Origin: Flavobacteriales bacterium
Lineage (GTDB): Bacteria > Bacteroidota > Bacteroidia > Flavobacteriales > Flavobacteriaceae
Direction of reading: 5' to 3'
Assembly: GCA_020635875.1 (NCBI GenBank)
Contig: JACJYY010000003.1
Coordinates: forward strand, 310,001 to 374,000
Length of the DNA stretch: 64,000 nucleotides
In this document: piece by piece, positions 42,979 to 53,863 of the stretch
Position numbering within the stretch: the stretch's first letter is position 1
Layout: each line of letters opens with the position of its first letter
Made by a program: the position numbers and the translations under genes
The notes under the pieces: model-generated
Told to the model about the DNA's origin: nothing
Database searches by the model: none
What the model saw: the letters and a program-made list of their open reading frames with translations, nothing else

Positions 42979-45255
42979 ATGAATACCGAAAGTAAAAGGA
43001 AAGATGCATTATTGTATCATTCCGAACCTGTTCCAGGTAAGATAAAGGTCGTTCCGACCAAAAAATACGCCACACAAAGAGATTTATCATTAGCCTATTC
43101 TCCAGGGGTTGCAGAACCTTGTCTAGAAATTGCCAAAAATGTAGAAGACGTGTATAAATATACAGCCAAAGGAAACTTGGTGGCAGTTATTAGTAATGGT
43201 ACTGCTGTTTTAGGTTTAGGTGATATTGGTCCAGAGGCATCTAAGCCAGTAATGGAAGGTAAAGGATTGTTGTTCAAGATATTCGCGGATATTGATGTGT
43301 TTGATATTGAAGTTGATGCAACGGACATAGATCTATTTATTAATACTGTAAAAGCTATTGCACCAACTTTTGGTGGGATTAATTTGGAGGATATCAAAGC
43401 TCCAGAGTCTTTTGAGATTGAAAGAAGATTGATAGAAGAGTTGGATATTCCTGTCATGCATGACGATCAACACGGTACAGCTATCATTTCATGTGCTGCA
43501 TTGATTAATGCTTTAGAGTTGGTCAATAAGAAAATTGAGGAAGTGAGGATTGTGATTAATGGCGCGGGAGCTGCTGCTATTTCATGTACGCGCTTGTATC
43601 AGTCTTTTGGTGCTCGCAAGGAAAATATTTTAATGGCTGATAGTAAAGGGATTATTCGTTCTAGTAGAGCAGGATTAACAGCAGAGAAGAAAGAATTTGC
43701 TACTGATTTAGAAATAGATACTTTGGAAGAAGCCTTAAAAGGAGCGGATGTTTTTATAGGACTTTCTGTGGCAGATGTAATGACTCCAGAAATGTTGCTT
43801 TCCATGTCCGAAAATCCGATCGTATTTGCAATGGCAAATCCAAATCCAGAAATAGCCTACGAATTGGCAATAGCCACTCGAGAGGATGTGTTGATGGCGA
43901 CGGGTCGTTCAGATCATCCTAATCAAGTAAATAACGTGTTGGGATTTCCGTTTATTTTTAGAGGGGCTTTAGATGTGCGTGCGACCAAAATAAACGAAGC
44001 CATGAAAATTGCTGCTGTTAAAGCAATAGCAGACTTAGCTAAGTTACCCGTTCCAGAACAGGTAAACGTAGCGTATGGTCACAAGAAACTCCATTTTGGG
44101 AAAGAGTATATAATACCTAAACCATTAGACCCAAGGTTGATATCTGTGGTTTCTCCAGCTGTAGCCAAAGCTGCCATAGCATCGGGTGTTGCTAAAGCAC
44201 CGATACAAGATTGGGAGGCTTATGAGAATCAACTTAATAACCGTTTAGGTTTAGATAACAAGTTGATGCGTTTCTTGATTACTAGAGCAAAACGAGATCC
44301 TAAACGTGTGGTTTTTGCTGATGCAGAACATTTTAATGTGTTAAAGGCAGCCCAAATTGTATATGATGAGGGGATTGCAAAGCCTATTTTATTAGGTAAT
44401 AAAGCAGTTATTGAGGGAATTCTTAAGGAACTCGAATTTGAAGGAAAAATAGATATCGTTGATCCTAAGTCAGATAAAAATGCCGAACTAGTAGAAGCCT
44501 ATGCTGAAAAGTTTTGGCATTCCAGAGAGCGAAAAGGAATTACACTTTTTGATGCACGCAAATTGATGCGAGAAAGAGATTATTTTGGGGCGATGATGGT
44601 CAGCGAAGGATCGGCGGATGCTTTGGTAACGGGTTATTCTAAAAATTATCCGACAGCTTTAGTGCCTATGTTTGAAGTAATCGGAAAGGCAGAAGGTGTA
44701 GAAAGAGTTTCATCAACTAACTTAATGTTGACCGAGAGAGGGCCTTTGTTTTTGGCAGATACAGCGATTAACCCTCACCCAACAAAAATGCAAATAGCGG
44801 AAATTGCCTTGCAAACCGCCAAAATGGTACGGATGTTCGGTATGGAACCTATTATGGCAGGAGTGTCACATTCTAACTTTGGTTCAGCTAAGGTGGGCAA
44901 TTCGGACATTGCTGAAGCCGTAAAATATTTGCATGAAAATCATCCAGATATTATAATTGACGGGGAGTTACAGGCAGATTTTGCTTTGAATGCCACGATG
45001 TTAAAGGAGCGTTTTCCTTTTTCGAAGTTAACCGACAAAAAGGTGAATACTTTGATTTTTCCCAACTTGGTTTCGGCAAACATTACGTATAAAATGATTA
45101 AAGAATTGAATAAGTCAGATTCTATTGGTCCAATTACGCTGGGGATGAAAAAATCCTGCCACATTTTTCAGTTGGGTGCTAGTGTAGAGGAGATGGTAAA
45201 TATGACTGTAGTGGCTGTAGTTGATGCTCAAGTAAAATCCAAACAAAATTCATGA
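42979..45255 (+). CDS. maeB: NADP-dependent malic enzyme with phosphotransacetylase-like domain
   Basis: The 758-aa protein turns malate into pyruvate plus CO2 and NADPH. The malic enzyme part is residues 1 to about 430 (LAYSPGVAEPCLEI, HDDQHGTAIISCAALINAL, VINGAGAAAISC). The C-terminal part (about 435-758, ADAEHFNVLKAAQIV) is a phosphotransacetylase-like domain thought to regulate the enzyme through acetyl-CoA binding. ruvA overlaps its end by 4 bases. Confidence 0.96.
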   Translation: MNTESKRKDALLYHSEPVPGKIKVVPTKKYATQRDLSLAYSPGVAEPCLEIAKNVEDVYKYTAKGNLVAVISNGTAVLGLGDIGPEASKPVMEGKGLLFKIFADIDVFDIEVDATDIDLFINTVKAIAPTFGGINLEDIKAPESFEIERRLIEELDIPVMHDDQHGTAIISCAALINALELVNKKIEEVRIVINGAGAAAISCTRLYQSFGARKENILMADSKGIIRSSRAGLTAEKKEFATDLEIDTLEEALKGADVFIGLSVADVMTPEMLLSMSENPIVFAMANPNPEIAYELAIATREDVLMATGRSDHPNQVNNVLGFPFIFRGALDVRATKINEAMKIAAVKAIADLAKLPVPEQVNVAYGHKKLHFGKEYIIPKPLDPRLISVVSPAVAKAAIASGVAKAPIQDWEAYENQLNNRLGLDNKLMRFLITRAKRDPKRVVFADAEHFNVLKAAQIVYDEGIAKPILLGNKAVIEGILKELEFEGKIDIVDPKSDKNAELVEAYAEKFWHSRERKGITLFDARKLMRERDYFGAMMVSEGSADALVTGYSKNYPTALVPMFEVIGKAEGVERVSSTNLMLTERGPLFLADTAINPHPTKMQIAEIALQTAKMVRMFGMEPIMAGVSHSNFGSAKVGNSDIAEAVKYLHENHPDIIIDGELQADFALNATMLKERFPFSKLTDKKVNTLIFPNLVSANITYKMIKELNKSDSIGPITLGMKKSCHIFQLGASVEEMVNMTVVAVVDAQVKSKQNS

Positions 45256-45836
45256 TTGCTCATATTCAAGGAAAACTCACGGAAAAAACACCTACTGAGG
45301 TTATTGTAGATTGTGGCGGTGTAGGTTATGATATTAACATTTCATTACATACCTATTCCCTATTGCCAGAGACTGATTTTGTGAAATTGTATACCCATTT
45401 AATCGTTCGAGAAGATGCACATACATTATATGGTTTTATAGAAAAATCAGAACGTCAAATTTTTGTATTACTTTTGTCCGTTTCTGGGATAGGAGCTAAT
45501 ACCGCCAGAACCATGTTGTCGTCATTGAGTCCAGATCAGATAAAAACAGCTATTGCTACAGGTAATGTTGCTGCGATACAAGGAGTGAAAGGGATTGGAG
45601 CAAAGACGGCTCAACGCGTAATTTTGGATTTAAAGGATAAGATTCTAAAAATTGTGGATTCAGATTTTGTGCCACGAGACAGGACTCAATCATTGGCCAA
45701 AGATGAAGCGTTGGCAGCACTAGAGGTGTTAGGTATAGCCAGAAAGATGAGTGAAAAATACGTGGATGTTTGCTTAAAAGAGAATGCAGAGTACACCACT
45801 GAAGAATTAATAAAACAAGTACTGAAAAGAATATAG
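45252..45836 (+). CDS. ruvA: Holliday junction DNA helicase subunit RuvA
   Basis: The 194-aa DNA-binding subunit of the RuvAB branch-migration motor has an N-terminal OB fold (MIAHIQGKLTEKTPTEVIVD), two HhH motifs (LLSVSGIGANTARTMLSSLS and IQGVKGIGAKTAQRVILDLK) and a C-terminal RuvB-binding domain (DEALAALEVLGIARKMSEKY). Its start overlaps maeB (ATGA), and sprA begins one base after its stop. Confidence 0.97.
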   Translation: MIAHIQGKLTEKTPTEVIVDCGGVGYDINISLHTYSLLPETDFVKLYTHLIVREDAHTLYGFIEKSERQIFVLLLSVSGIGANTARTMLSSLSPDQIKTAIATGNVAAIQGVKGIGAKTAQRVILDLKDKILKIVDSDFVPRDRTQSLAKDEALAALEVLGIARKMSEKYVDVCLKENAEYTTEELIKQVLKRI

Positions 45837-45837
45837 T

Positions 45838-48800
45838 TTGTTCAGCCAAAGAGTAAAAAAATCGATATATAGATTTTTTCTGATTCTGTTTCTGTGTAGT
45901 TCTGGGTTGCATAGTTCGTTTGCCCAAGAACAAGAAGTTGAAGACGAGGAAATCCCCGAAAAAACGGGAGTAACATTAGGAGAAATGAAGTTGTCCGACC
46001 CCAAAAGTGTGGAGTCGAACTACGAGTATGACCCAGTTACAGATAAGTACATTTATAGGAAAACCTTTAAGGATTCAGATTTTGACATAGATGCGCCTCT
46101 GGTATTAACACCACGGGAGTATGACGAAAAAATGCGTCAGGAGGCGATGAAAGCCTATTTCAGAGAAAAAATCAATGCGATTGATGATAAACTGGCGGAT
46201 GATGAATCAAAGAAAGATTTATTGCCTACTTATTATATAAAATCAGGGCTTTTTGAGTCCATTTTTGGAAGCAATACTATTGATGTAAAACCAACAGGAT
46301 CGGTAGAAATTGATTTAGGTGTTCGATATACCAAGCAAGATAATCCCATTCTTTCTCCTCGCAATAGATCCAATACAGCTTTTGATTTTGATCAACGGAT
46401 TAATTTGAGTTTGATAGGTAAGGTAGGGACACGATTAAACGTTAATTTAAACTACGATACTAAATCTACTTTTGCTTTCCAAAATCTATTTAAATTGGAT
46501 TATACCCCCACCGAAGATGATATTGTTCAGTCTATCGAGTTGGGTAATGTCAGTATGCCTTTGAGTGGGTCGTTAGTTCGAGGAGCACAGAGTTTGTTTG
46601 GGGTAAAAACACAATTAAAATTTGGTAAAACTACCGTTACGGGTGTGTTTTCTGAACAAAAATCACAAACTAAAACAGTAACTGCCGAAGGGGGAGGAAC
46701 AGTAGAAGAGTTTAATTTATTTGCATTGGATTATGATGCGGATCGACATTTCTTCTTATCGCAGTATTTTAGAAATAGATACGATTGGTCGCTACGGAAT
46801 TATCCCTTTATAGATAGTCGTGTTCAGATTACCAGAGTTGAGGTTTGGGTAACCAATCGTCAAAATAGAGTGTCTAGCACAGATAATAATTTTAGGAACA
46901 TTGTAGCATTACAGGATTTAGGGGAGGCTCAGTTAACGCAATTGGCGTCAAGCAATTTTATTCCGGATGCTGATATCGTGGTTTTAGGGAACACCTCTGG
47001 TTTCTTCAATGTGGGGGTAAATACACCTTCTGATAACGGGAACAACAAGTTTGATCCTGTAAAAATTGGTCAGGCAGGGTCTTATCTCAATAATAATGTA
47101 AGAGATGTGGGCTTAGTGGATATTGGTTTTAATGGGTTTACTGCTGCCGAAGGGAAAGATTATGCTAAATTAGAGAATGCTCGTAAATTGACCTCTTCGG
47201 AGTTTACCTATCACCCTCAGTTAGGGTATATTTCCCTATCGCAACGGTTGACCAATGATGAGGTTTTGGCTGTAGCTTATGAATATACAGTAGGTGATCA
47301 GGTATATCAAGTTGGGGAGTTTGGTAATGATGGGGTTGACGCAACGGTTGTGACAACTGATCAGAGTACCGCAAACTCCAATGTGTCATCTCAGGCATTA
47401 GTGCTAAAAATGCTAAAAAGTAATTTAACGGATGTGTCTCAACCTATCTGGAATTTGATGATGAAAAATATCTATCAGATTCCAGGAGCTTATCAATTAT
47501 CACAGGAAGACTTTAAATTAAATATAGTTTATGCGGATCCTTCGCCATTAAACTACATTGATCCGGTTCAAGGAGAAGTATTACCCAGTGACGTAAAAGA
47601 AACTCCTCTTTTGAAAGTATTTAACATGGATCGGTTGAACTTTGCAGGTGACCCTGAAGCGGGGGGAGATGGTTTTTTTGATTTTGTACCTAATCTAACC
47701 GTAGATCCGCAATACGGGCGCATCATATTTACTACCGTAGAGCCTTTTGGACAACATTTGTTTAAGAAACTGACTTCTAATAGCTCTACAGAAAATTATG
47801 CCGATAAGAATACCTATAACGGCAATCAAAAAAAATACGTTTTTAATAAGATGTATGATGCCACTCAGGCGGCTTCTTTAGATGATAATCAGAAGAACAA
47901 ATTCTTATTGAAAGGTAAGTATAGTTCAACTGGAGGCAATGGCATTCCTTTAGGAGCTTTTAATGTGCCACAAGGATCGGTGTTAGTTACGGCAGGAGGT
48001 CGTGTACTAACAGAGGGTATTGACTATACGGTGAATTATCAAGCAGGTCGAGTGCAAATTCTTGATCCTTCGCTCAAAGCATCCAATATTCCAATTGAGG
48101 TTTCCGTTGAGAATAATTCCATATTTGGGCAACAAACCAGACGCTTTTCGGGAGTAAACATCGAACATAAGTTCTCTGATAAATTTGTACTCGGCGGGAC
48201 TTTGTTAAACTTGAACGAAAAGCCTCTTACCCAAAAATCAAATTTTGGTACAGAACCAGTAAATAATACGATTTATGGTGTTAACACGGAATATGCTACC
48301 GAAGTGCCTTTTTTGACAAGATTAGCCAATATGTATCCAACCATAGAAACAGAGGTGCCTTCTAATATAGCTTTCAAGGGAGAGGTTGCCTTTTTAAGAC
48401 CAAGCACACCTAAGGGAGATAATTTTGCTGGCGAGTCTACTATTTATGTGGATGATTTTGAGGGGTCTCAGTCAACTATTGACATGAGCGCTCCATCGGC
48501 TTGGTTTTTATCAAGCCCTCCTGTAATCAACAATCAAATCTACGCAAATAACGATTTGGCTGCAGGTGATAATAGGGCAAAATTGGCTTGGTACTCTATT
48601 GATCCTATTTTTTATTCGAATCAAAGACCAGATGGGGTAACGGATGATATGTTATCCTTGAACAAAACCCGACGAGTTTTTAATGACGAGGTATTCCCTA
48701 ATAGAGATATTGTTGTAGGTCAAACAACGGCTTTGTTTCCTTTTGATTTGAGTTTTTATCCTTCCGAAAGAGGGCCTTACAACTATAATCCACTAGCGAC

Positions 48801-51800
48801 TAACAATACCTTGCCAGTGCCACAAGATAGTTGGGGTGGGATTACTCGAGCAATAAATACCACCGATTTTCAGCGTTCTAATGTAGAGTATATTCAGTTT
48901 TGGGTAATGGATCCTTATGTGAATAATGAGACAGACCAGACTAATGTTGGTAAAGTGTTTTTTAATCTTGGAGAAATTTCTGAGGACGTTTTAAAGGATG
49001 GTAGAAAACAATATGAAAACGGTCTACCAGTAGATGGAGGAACTCAAAATACGGTAGATACCAGTTGGGGTAAATTGCCTTCTACACAATCATTAGTTTA
49101 TGCGTTTGATACGGATGTGACGAGTAGGACTAATCAGGATGTTGGTTTTGATGGACTAAATAACCTTGCGGAGGCTGCTAAGTTTACCAATTTTGCGTCA
49201 TTGCCTGACCCTTCTGCGGATGATTACACGTATTATTTGAATACTTCTGGAGATATTCTTCAACGTTACAAAAAATACAACGGTTTAGATGGAAATTCGC
49301 CAGTTAATGTTTCAGATACTAACCGGGGGGCTACAACTTTGCCAGATGCTGAGGATGTCAATCGTGATAATACCATGAATACCATTAATGCGTATTATGA
49401 GTATTCGTTTGAAGTAAAGCCTGGTATTCAAATTGGAGATAAATATGTTACAGATATCAAAGAAACATTAAGTCAAGAATTACCCGACGGGACAAAGCGT
49501 AATGTGCGTTGGATACAATACAAAATTCCAATATTTAATCCTGAAAGAATAGAGGGAGGAGTAACTGGGTTTAATTCTATCCGTTTTATGCGAATGTATT
49601 TAACAGGGTTCAAAAATGATATCACACTACGTTTTGGAACTTTGGAATTGTTGAGAGGAGACTGGAGGAGGTATGAGGCGTCATTGGATGAAAATAATCC
49701 AGATAAAAAGAATCCAACCACTACTTTTGATGTTGCGGTTGTTAATGTTTTGGAAAATGAAGCAAGACAACCTATTCCTTATGTATTGCCTCCAGGGGTA
49801 TATCGAGAGCAATTGACTACAAATAATCAATTGATCAATCAAAATGAACAGTCATTGTCCTTAAAAACATGTGCAATTGATCCAGGAGATAGCAGAGCGG
49901 TTTTTAAAGCGACCAGTGTAGATATGAGACAGTTCAATAAACTGCGTATGTTCATGCATGCTGAGTCAGTGGCAGGAGAAATTCCTCTTAATGATGGAGA
50001 AATGATAGGTTTTATTCGTTTTGGAAATGATTTTACCGATAACTATTACCAGATAGAATTACCATTAAAGGTAACCAATCAAGGAGCTGTTTCTCCATAC
50101 GAAATATGGCCAGAAGACAATCAAATAGAATTATTGTTAGAGGATTTGACCAAGCTGAAATTGGCATCATTCAATGATATCAATTACATAGATAAAACAA
50201 AAACCTATTACAAGGATGAGGCTGAATTAAATCCAGCAGCAGCAGGAAAAATCAACCGTCTAAAGTTAGGGATTAAAGGTAATCCTGATTTTGGTAATGC
50301 CCGTAATTTAATGGTGGGGATTAAAAATAACACTATAACTACAATTTGTGGGGAAGCATGGTTTAATGAGTTGCGTCTTTCTGATATGGACAATGAGGGA
50401 GGTATGGCTGCTCTAGCGAGTTTAGATGCTAATATTGCTGATTTGGCAACTTTTTCTGCCACTGGTAGAATGAGTACAATTGGATTTGGGTCTTTAGAAC
50501 AAGGGCCTAATGAAAGGTCCAGAGAAGAAGTCAAACAGTATGACGTTGTGACTAATATTAATGTAGGTAAATTATTGCCTCAAAAAGCACGATTGAATAT
50601 TCCATTTAACATTGCAACAGGAGAGGAGTTTGTGACACCTGAATTTGATCCTGAATACGCCGATGTTAAATTAGAGGTGGTAAAAAATGATAAGTCATCC
50701 AATTCAGAAGCCATTCTGAATAGAGCCATAGATTATACCAAGCGCAATAGCTATAGTTTGATTGGTGTCAGAAAGGAAAGAGGACCAGAGCAAAAGAAAC
50801 GATTTTATGACATTGAGAATGTGACGCTTAATTATTCGTATAGTGAGATGTCTCATCATAGTTATGAGATTGAGGATTTAAAGGAAGAAAATGTTAAAAC
50901 AGGAGTGGATTACACGCATGCATTCACTTCCAAAGAAGTTAAACCTCTTGGCAAAAATAAGTTTTTGTCAAAGAATCCTTATTTGCGATTGATTCAGGAT
51001 ATTAACTTTAAATATTTGCCAGAGAACATATCGTTCAGTTCAAATATTTTGAGAGATATGAACCGCCAGCAATTCCGACAAATTGATGTGGAAGGGATAG
51101 CATTAGATCCATTGTATCGAAGAAATTTTGGTACAAACTATAATTATGTAATCAATTATAATTTAACACAATCCTTAAAGTTAAACTATAACGCATCAAA
51201 CGATAATATTGTTAGAAACTATCTTGATTCAAATAATGTGGCAAGGCAAGATTTTACGATTTGGGATGACTTTTTTTCATTGGGGGCTCCTAATAATCAC
51301 AAGCAGTCTTTCCGTTTGAATTATGATTTACCGATTCATAAATTGCCGATTTTTAGTTTTATAAAATCGACTTATGCGTATACAAGTAACTTTGATTGGC
51401 GTAGGTCAAATACGGCAATGTCTACTGTTAAAGCAGATAATGGAGTTACCTATCGTTTAGGGAATACTATCCAAAATGCGAATACCCATACCTTAAACTC
51501 GACTTTTGATATGAATCAATTGTATAAGTATTTAGGGTACAAAAACAACAAAAAGAAAAATAAGAAAAAGGATGCTAGTGCTTTTGCGGCACCGCCTGGG
51601 GCTGGACCAGTTGCCGCTGATACCGCTGGTGCTGATGAAAACAAAGATGGTGTAGGAAGCAAAGTGCTTAATGGAGCATTGGGCGTTTTAACCAGTGTTA
51701 AAAACATTAGAATTAACTACAGCCAAAATAATGGTACGTTATTGCCTGGGTATCTTCCATCTGTTGGCTTTTTTGGGACTTCTGCTCCTACATTAGGGTA

Positions 51801-53043
51801 TGTGTTTGGTAGTCAAGATGATATTAGACAAAGAATGGCGTATAATGGGTATCTGACCGATTATCAAGATTTTAATCAAAATTATACTCAGGTATCTGCC
51901 GAAAAATTGAACATGACAGCGTCTGTCGAGTTAATTAAAGATTTTAAAATAGAATTAGTTGCTAATCGTGTTAAGGCAGATAATTTTTCCGAGCAGTATA
52001 ATGTTCAGAATGGAGTGTACAATGCGCAATCACCTTATAGCTCAGGTAATTATGCTATTTCAACAGTATTGATTAGGACTTCTTTTGATGGGTCAAATGC
52101 AGCCCATTCTAAATCGTTTGATGCTTTTAAAAACAATAGGTTAATCATTGCAAATCGTTTGGCGGAGCAGTATTATGGCACTAAAAACTTCCCGGTATAT
52201 GACAATCCTAACAATCCTATTCACGCCAAGAATATGGGCTACCCTGTTGGTTTTGGTAAGAATAGTCAGGACGTTTTGATTCCAGCTCTATTAGCGGCTT
52301 ATTCAGGAAGTGATGCCAATACCTATTCGACCAGTACGTTTAAGAACTTGCCTATTCCGAACTGGAATATAAAATATACAGGTTTGATGAAGTTGGGTTG
52401 GTTTAAGGAAAACTTCAAAAGATTCTCCTTGCAACATGGGTATCAATCGGATTACACCATTAATTCTTATCGTTCTAATTTTGAATACACGTCTAACCCT
52501 GGAGGTTTTGATGAAGTCTCAGGAAATTATAATCCAGAATATTTGATTTCGAACATCAACTTGACAGAACAGTTTAATCCACTGATTAGAGCTGATTTTG
52601 AATTGCAAAGTTCGTTTAAGTTTTTGACAGAAGTCAAAAGAGATCGTTCCATGTCGCTTAGTTTTGATAATAATTTATTGACCGATGTTAAAGGTCTGGA
52701 ATACACTATAGGATTGGGATATCGAGTTAAGAATATTTCGTTTAATTCTCGTTTTGCTCCTAACGGAACAGGAGTCATCAAAAGTGATATTAATTTAAAA
52801 GTGGATTTTTCTTTACGAAACAACAAAACCGTAATTCGTTACTTAGATGTGATAGGAAATGATAAACTATCTGCGGGTCAAGATATATGGTCAATAAAAT
52901 TTACAGCGGATTATTCGTTCAGTAAAAACTTGATGGCGATTTTGTTTTATGACCACGCCTTCTCACAAGCGGTAATTTCTACGTCTTTTCCAATGACCAA
53001 TATAAGGTCTGGTTTTACGCTTAGATATAATTTTGGAAACTAA
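45838..53043 (+). CDS. sprA: Cell surface protein SprA, type IX secretion translocon
   Basis: The 2401-aa protein matches the size of known SprA. A signal peptide (about 1-29, ending SSFAQ) is followed by an acidic linker and a very long beta-rich body with repeated SprA features (VGTRLNVNLNYDTKSTFAFQ; GEVAFLRPSTPKGDNFAGES; IYVDDFEGSQSTIDMSAPSA). A lysine-rich loop (KNNKKKNKKKDASA) lies near residue 1900, and the C terminus is barrel-like, ending FTLRYNFGN. SprA is the single-chain outer-membrane pore of the type IX system, also needed for gliding. The start is TTG one base after ruvA; no better start is visible. Confidence 0.95.
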   Translation: MFSQRVKKSIYRFFLILFLCSSGLHSSFAQEQEVEDEEIPEKTGVTLGEMKLSDPKSVESNYEYDPVTDKYIYRKTFKDSDFDIDAPLVLTPREYDEKMRQEAMKAYFREKINAIDDKLADDESKKDLLPTYYIKSGLFESIFGSNTIDVKPTGSVEIDLGVRYTKQDNPILSPRNRSNTAFDFDQRINLSLIGKVGTRLNVNLNYDTKSTFAFQNLFKLDYTPTEDDIVQSIELGNVSMPLSGSLVRGAQSLFGVKTQLKFGKTTVTGVFSEQKSQTKTVTAEGGGTVEEFNLFALDYDADRHFFLSQYFRNRYDWSLRNYPFIDSRVQITRVEVWVTNRQNRVSSTDNNFRNIVALQDLGEAQLTQLASSNFIPDADIVVLGNTSGFFNVGVNTPSDNGNNKFDPVKIGQAGSYLNNNVRDVGLVDIGFNGFTAAEGKDYAKLENARKLTSSEFTYHPQLGYISLSQRLTNDEVLAVAYEYTVGDQVYQVGEFGNDGVDATVVTTDQSTANSNVSSQALVLKMLKSNLTDVSQPIWNLMMKNIYQIPGAYQLSQEDFKLNIVYADPSPLNYIDPVQGEVLPSDVKETPLLKVFNMDRLNFAGDPEAGGDGFFDFVPNLTVDPQYGRIIFTTVEPFGQHLFKKLTSNSSTENYADKNTYNGNQKKYVFNKMYDATQAASLDDNQKNKFLLKGKYSSTGGNGIPLGAFNVPQGSVLVTAGGRVLTEGIDYTVNYQAGRVQILDPSLKASNIPIEVSVENNSIFGQQTRRFSGVNIEHKFSDKFVLGGTLLNLNEKPLTQKSNFGTEPVNNTIYGVNTEYATEVPFLTRLANMYPTIETEVPSNIAFKGEVAFLRPSTPKGDNFAGESTIYVDDFEGSQSTIDMSAPSAWFLSSPPVINNQIYANNDLAAGDNRAKLAWYSIDPIFYSNQRPDGVTDDMLSLNKTRRVFNDEVFPNRDIVVGQTTALFPFDLSFYPSERGPYNYNPLATNNTLPVPQDSWGGITRAINTTDFQRSNVEYIQFWVMDPYVNNETDQTNVGKVFFNLGEISEDVLKDGRKQYENGLPVDGGTQNTVDTSWGKLPSTQSLVYAFDTDVTSRTNQDVGFDGLNNLAEAAKFTNFASLPDPSADDYTYYLNTSGDILQRYKKYNGLDGNSPVNVSDTNRGATTLPDAEDVNRDNTMNTINAYYEYSFEVKPGIQIGDKYVTDIKETLSQELPDGTKRNVRWIQYKIPIFNPERIEGGVTGFNSIRFMRMYLTGFKNDITLRFGTLELLRGDWRRYEASLDENNPDKKNPTTTFDVAVVNVLENEARQPIPYVLPPGVYREQLTTNNQLINQNEQSLSLKTCAIDPGDSRAVFKATSVDMRQFNKLRMFMHAESVAGEIPLNDGEMIGFIRFGNDFTDNYYQIELPLKVTNQGAVSPYEIWPEDNQIELLLEDLTKLKLASFNDINYIDKTKTYYKDEAELNPAAAGKINRLKLGIKGNPDFGNARNLMVGIKNNTITTICGEAWFNELRLSDMDNEGGMAALASLDANIADLATFSATGRMSTIGFGSLEQGPNERSREEVKQYDVVTNINVGKLLPQKARLNIPFNIATGEEFVTPEFDPEYADVKLEVVKNDKSSNSEAILNRAIDYTKRNSYSLIGVRKERGPEQKKRFYDIENVTLNYSYSEMSHHSYEIEDLKEENVKTGVDYTHAFTSKEVKPLGKNKFLSKNPYLRLIQDINFKYLPENISFSSNILRDMNRQQFRQIDVEGIALDPLYRRNFGTNYNYVINYNLTQSLKLNYNASNDNIVRNYLDSNNVARQDFTIWDDFFSLGAPNNHKQSFRLNYDLPIHKLPIFSFIKSTYAYTSNFDWRRSNTAMSTVKADNGVTYRLGNTIQNANTHTLNSTFDMNQLYKYLGYKNNKKKNKKKDASAFAAPPGAGPVAADTAGADENKDGVGSKVLNGALGVLTSVKNIRINYSQNNGTLLPGYLPSVGFFGTSAPTLGYVFGSQDDIRQRMAYNGYLTDYQDFNQNYTQVSAEKLNMTASVELIKDFKIELVANRVKADNFSEQYNVQNGVYNAQSPYSSGNYAISTVLIRTSFDGSNAAHSKSFDAFKNNRLIIANRLAEQYYGTKNFPVYDNPNNPIHAKNMGYPVGFGKNSQDVLIPALLAAYSGSDANTYSTSTFKNLPIPNWNIKYTGLMKLGWFKENFKRFSLQHGYQSDYTINSYRSNFEYTSNPGGFDEVSGNYNPEYLISNINLTEQFNPLIRADFELQSSFKFLTEVKRDRSMSLSFDNNLLTDVKGLEYTIGLGYRVKNISFNSRFAPNGTGVIKSDINLKVDFSLRNNKTVIRYLDVIGNDKLSAGQDIWSIKFTADYSFSKNLMAILFYDHAFSQAVISTSFPMTNIRSGFTLRYNFGN

Positions 53044-53057
53044 TAATTTGATAAAAT

Positions 53058-53438
53058 ATGAATATACCAAGTAATTTAAAGTACACAAAAGACCATGAGT
53101 GGGTCATCATCGACGGTGCTATTGCAACAATTGGAATTACCGATTTTGCGCAAAAAGAACTAGGAGATATAGTGTATGTCGATGTAGATACAGTGGGCGA
53201 AACGATAGAGCAAGATGCCGTTTTTGGTACTGTTGAAGCGGTTAAAACTGTTTCGGATTTATTTTTGCCTGTGTCAGGTGAGATTATTGAGTTTAATGAA
53301 GCTTTGGATACCGAGCCTGAATTAGTGAATGCAGACCCGTATGGAAAGGGTTGGATGATTAAAGTGGAAGTGGCAGAGGATGCATCTTTAGAGGGATTGT
53401 TGTCCGCCGAGCAATATGCGGACTTAATCGGTGCGTAA
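53058..53438 (+). CDS. gcvH: Glycine cleavage system H protein
   Basis: The 126-aa lipoyl carrier passes the aminomethyl group between the P and T proteins. The lipoylation motif is GTVEAVKTVSDLFLPVSGE with the modified Lys in VEAVK. Length is normal. It follows sprA by 14 bases and overlaps the VanZ-like gene by 8 bases. The other gcv genes are not in the window. Confidence 0.96.
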   Translation: MNIPSNLKYTKDHEWVIIDGAIATIGITDFAQKELGDIVYVDVDTVGETIEQDAVFGTVEAVKTVSDLFLPVSGEIIEFNEALDTEPELVNADPYGKGWMIKVEVAEDASLEGLLSAEQYADLIGA

Positions 53439-53808
53439 TAAGAAGTTTTTTATAGGATTGCTTTTGTGGCTCGTGCTTATAACAGCCATGAGTTTGGTGC
53501 AACTTGATGTAAGTGATATGCCTAAGGTTCCGATGATGGATAAATGGGTTCATTTTGTATTTCATTGTGTTTTGGCAAGCTTGTTGAGTATCTCGCTTTA
53601 CAGAGAATGGGGAGTTGTTGTTATACGGACTGTATATGTTATAACGTTGATTTTTTCAATACTATACGGAGGAGCGATTGAATTGATGCAAGACCAACTG
53701 ACCGTTTCTAGACATGCTGACGGGTATGACATGTTAGCCAATACATTTGGAGGAGTTGTTGGAATGGCAATTATGTCGATTTTGAAACTTTATGCAAAAC
53801 CAGAATAA
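53431..53808 (+). CDS. VanZ-like family membrane protein
   Basis: The 125-aa protein starts at GTG inside the end of gcvH and has about four membrane helices with VanZ-like features: MDKWVHFVFHCVLASLLSIS, GGAIELMQ and RHADGYDMLANTFGGVVGM. Its role is not defined; VanZ relatives are linked to envelope phenotypes. Co-transcribed with sprA and gcvH by spacing. Confidence 0.85.
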   Translation: MRNKKFFIGLLLWLVLITAMSLVQLDVSDMPKVPMMDKWVHFVFHCVLASLLSISLYREWGVVVIRTVYVITLIFSILYGGAIELMQDQLTVSRHADGYDMLANTFGGVVGMAIMSILKLYAKPE

Positions 53809-53863
53809 AGAGTGGTCGTTTTTTAAAAAAAAATTATAAATTAGCCTACATTAATAATAAGAT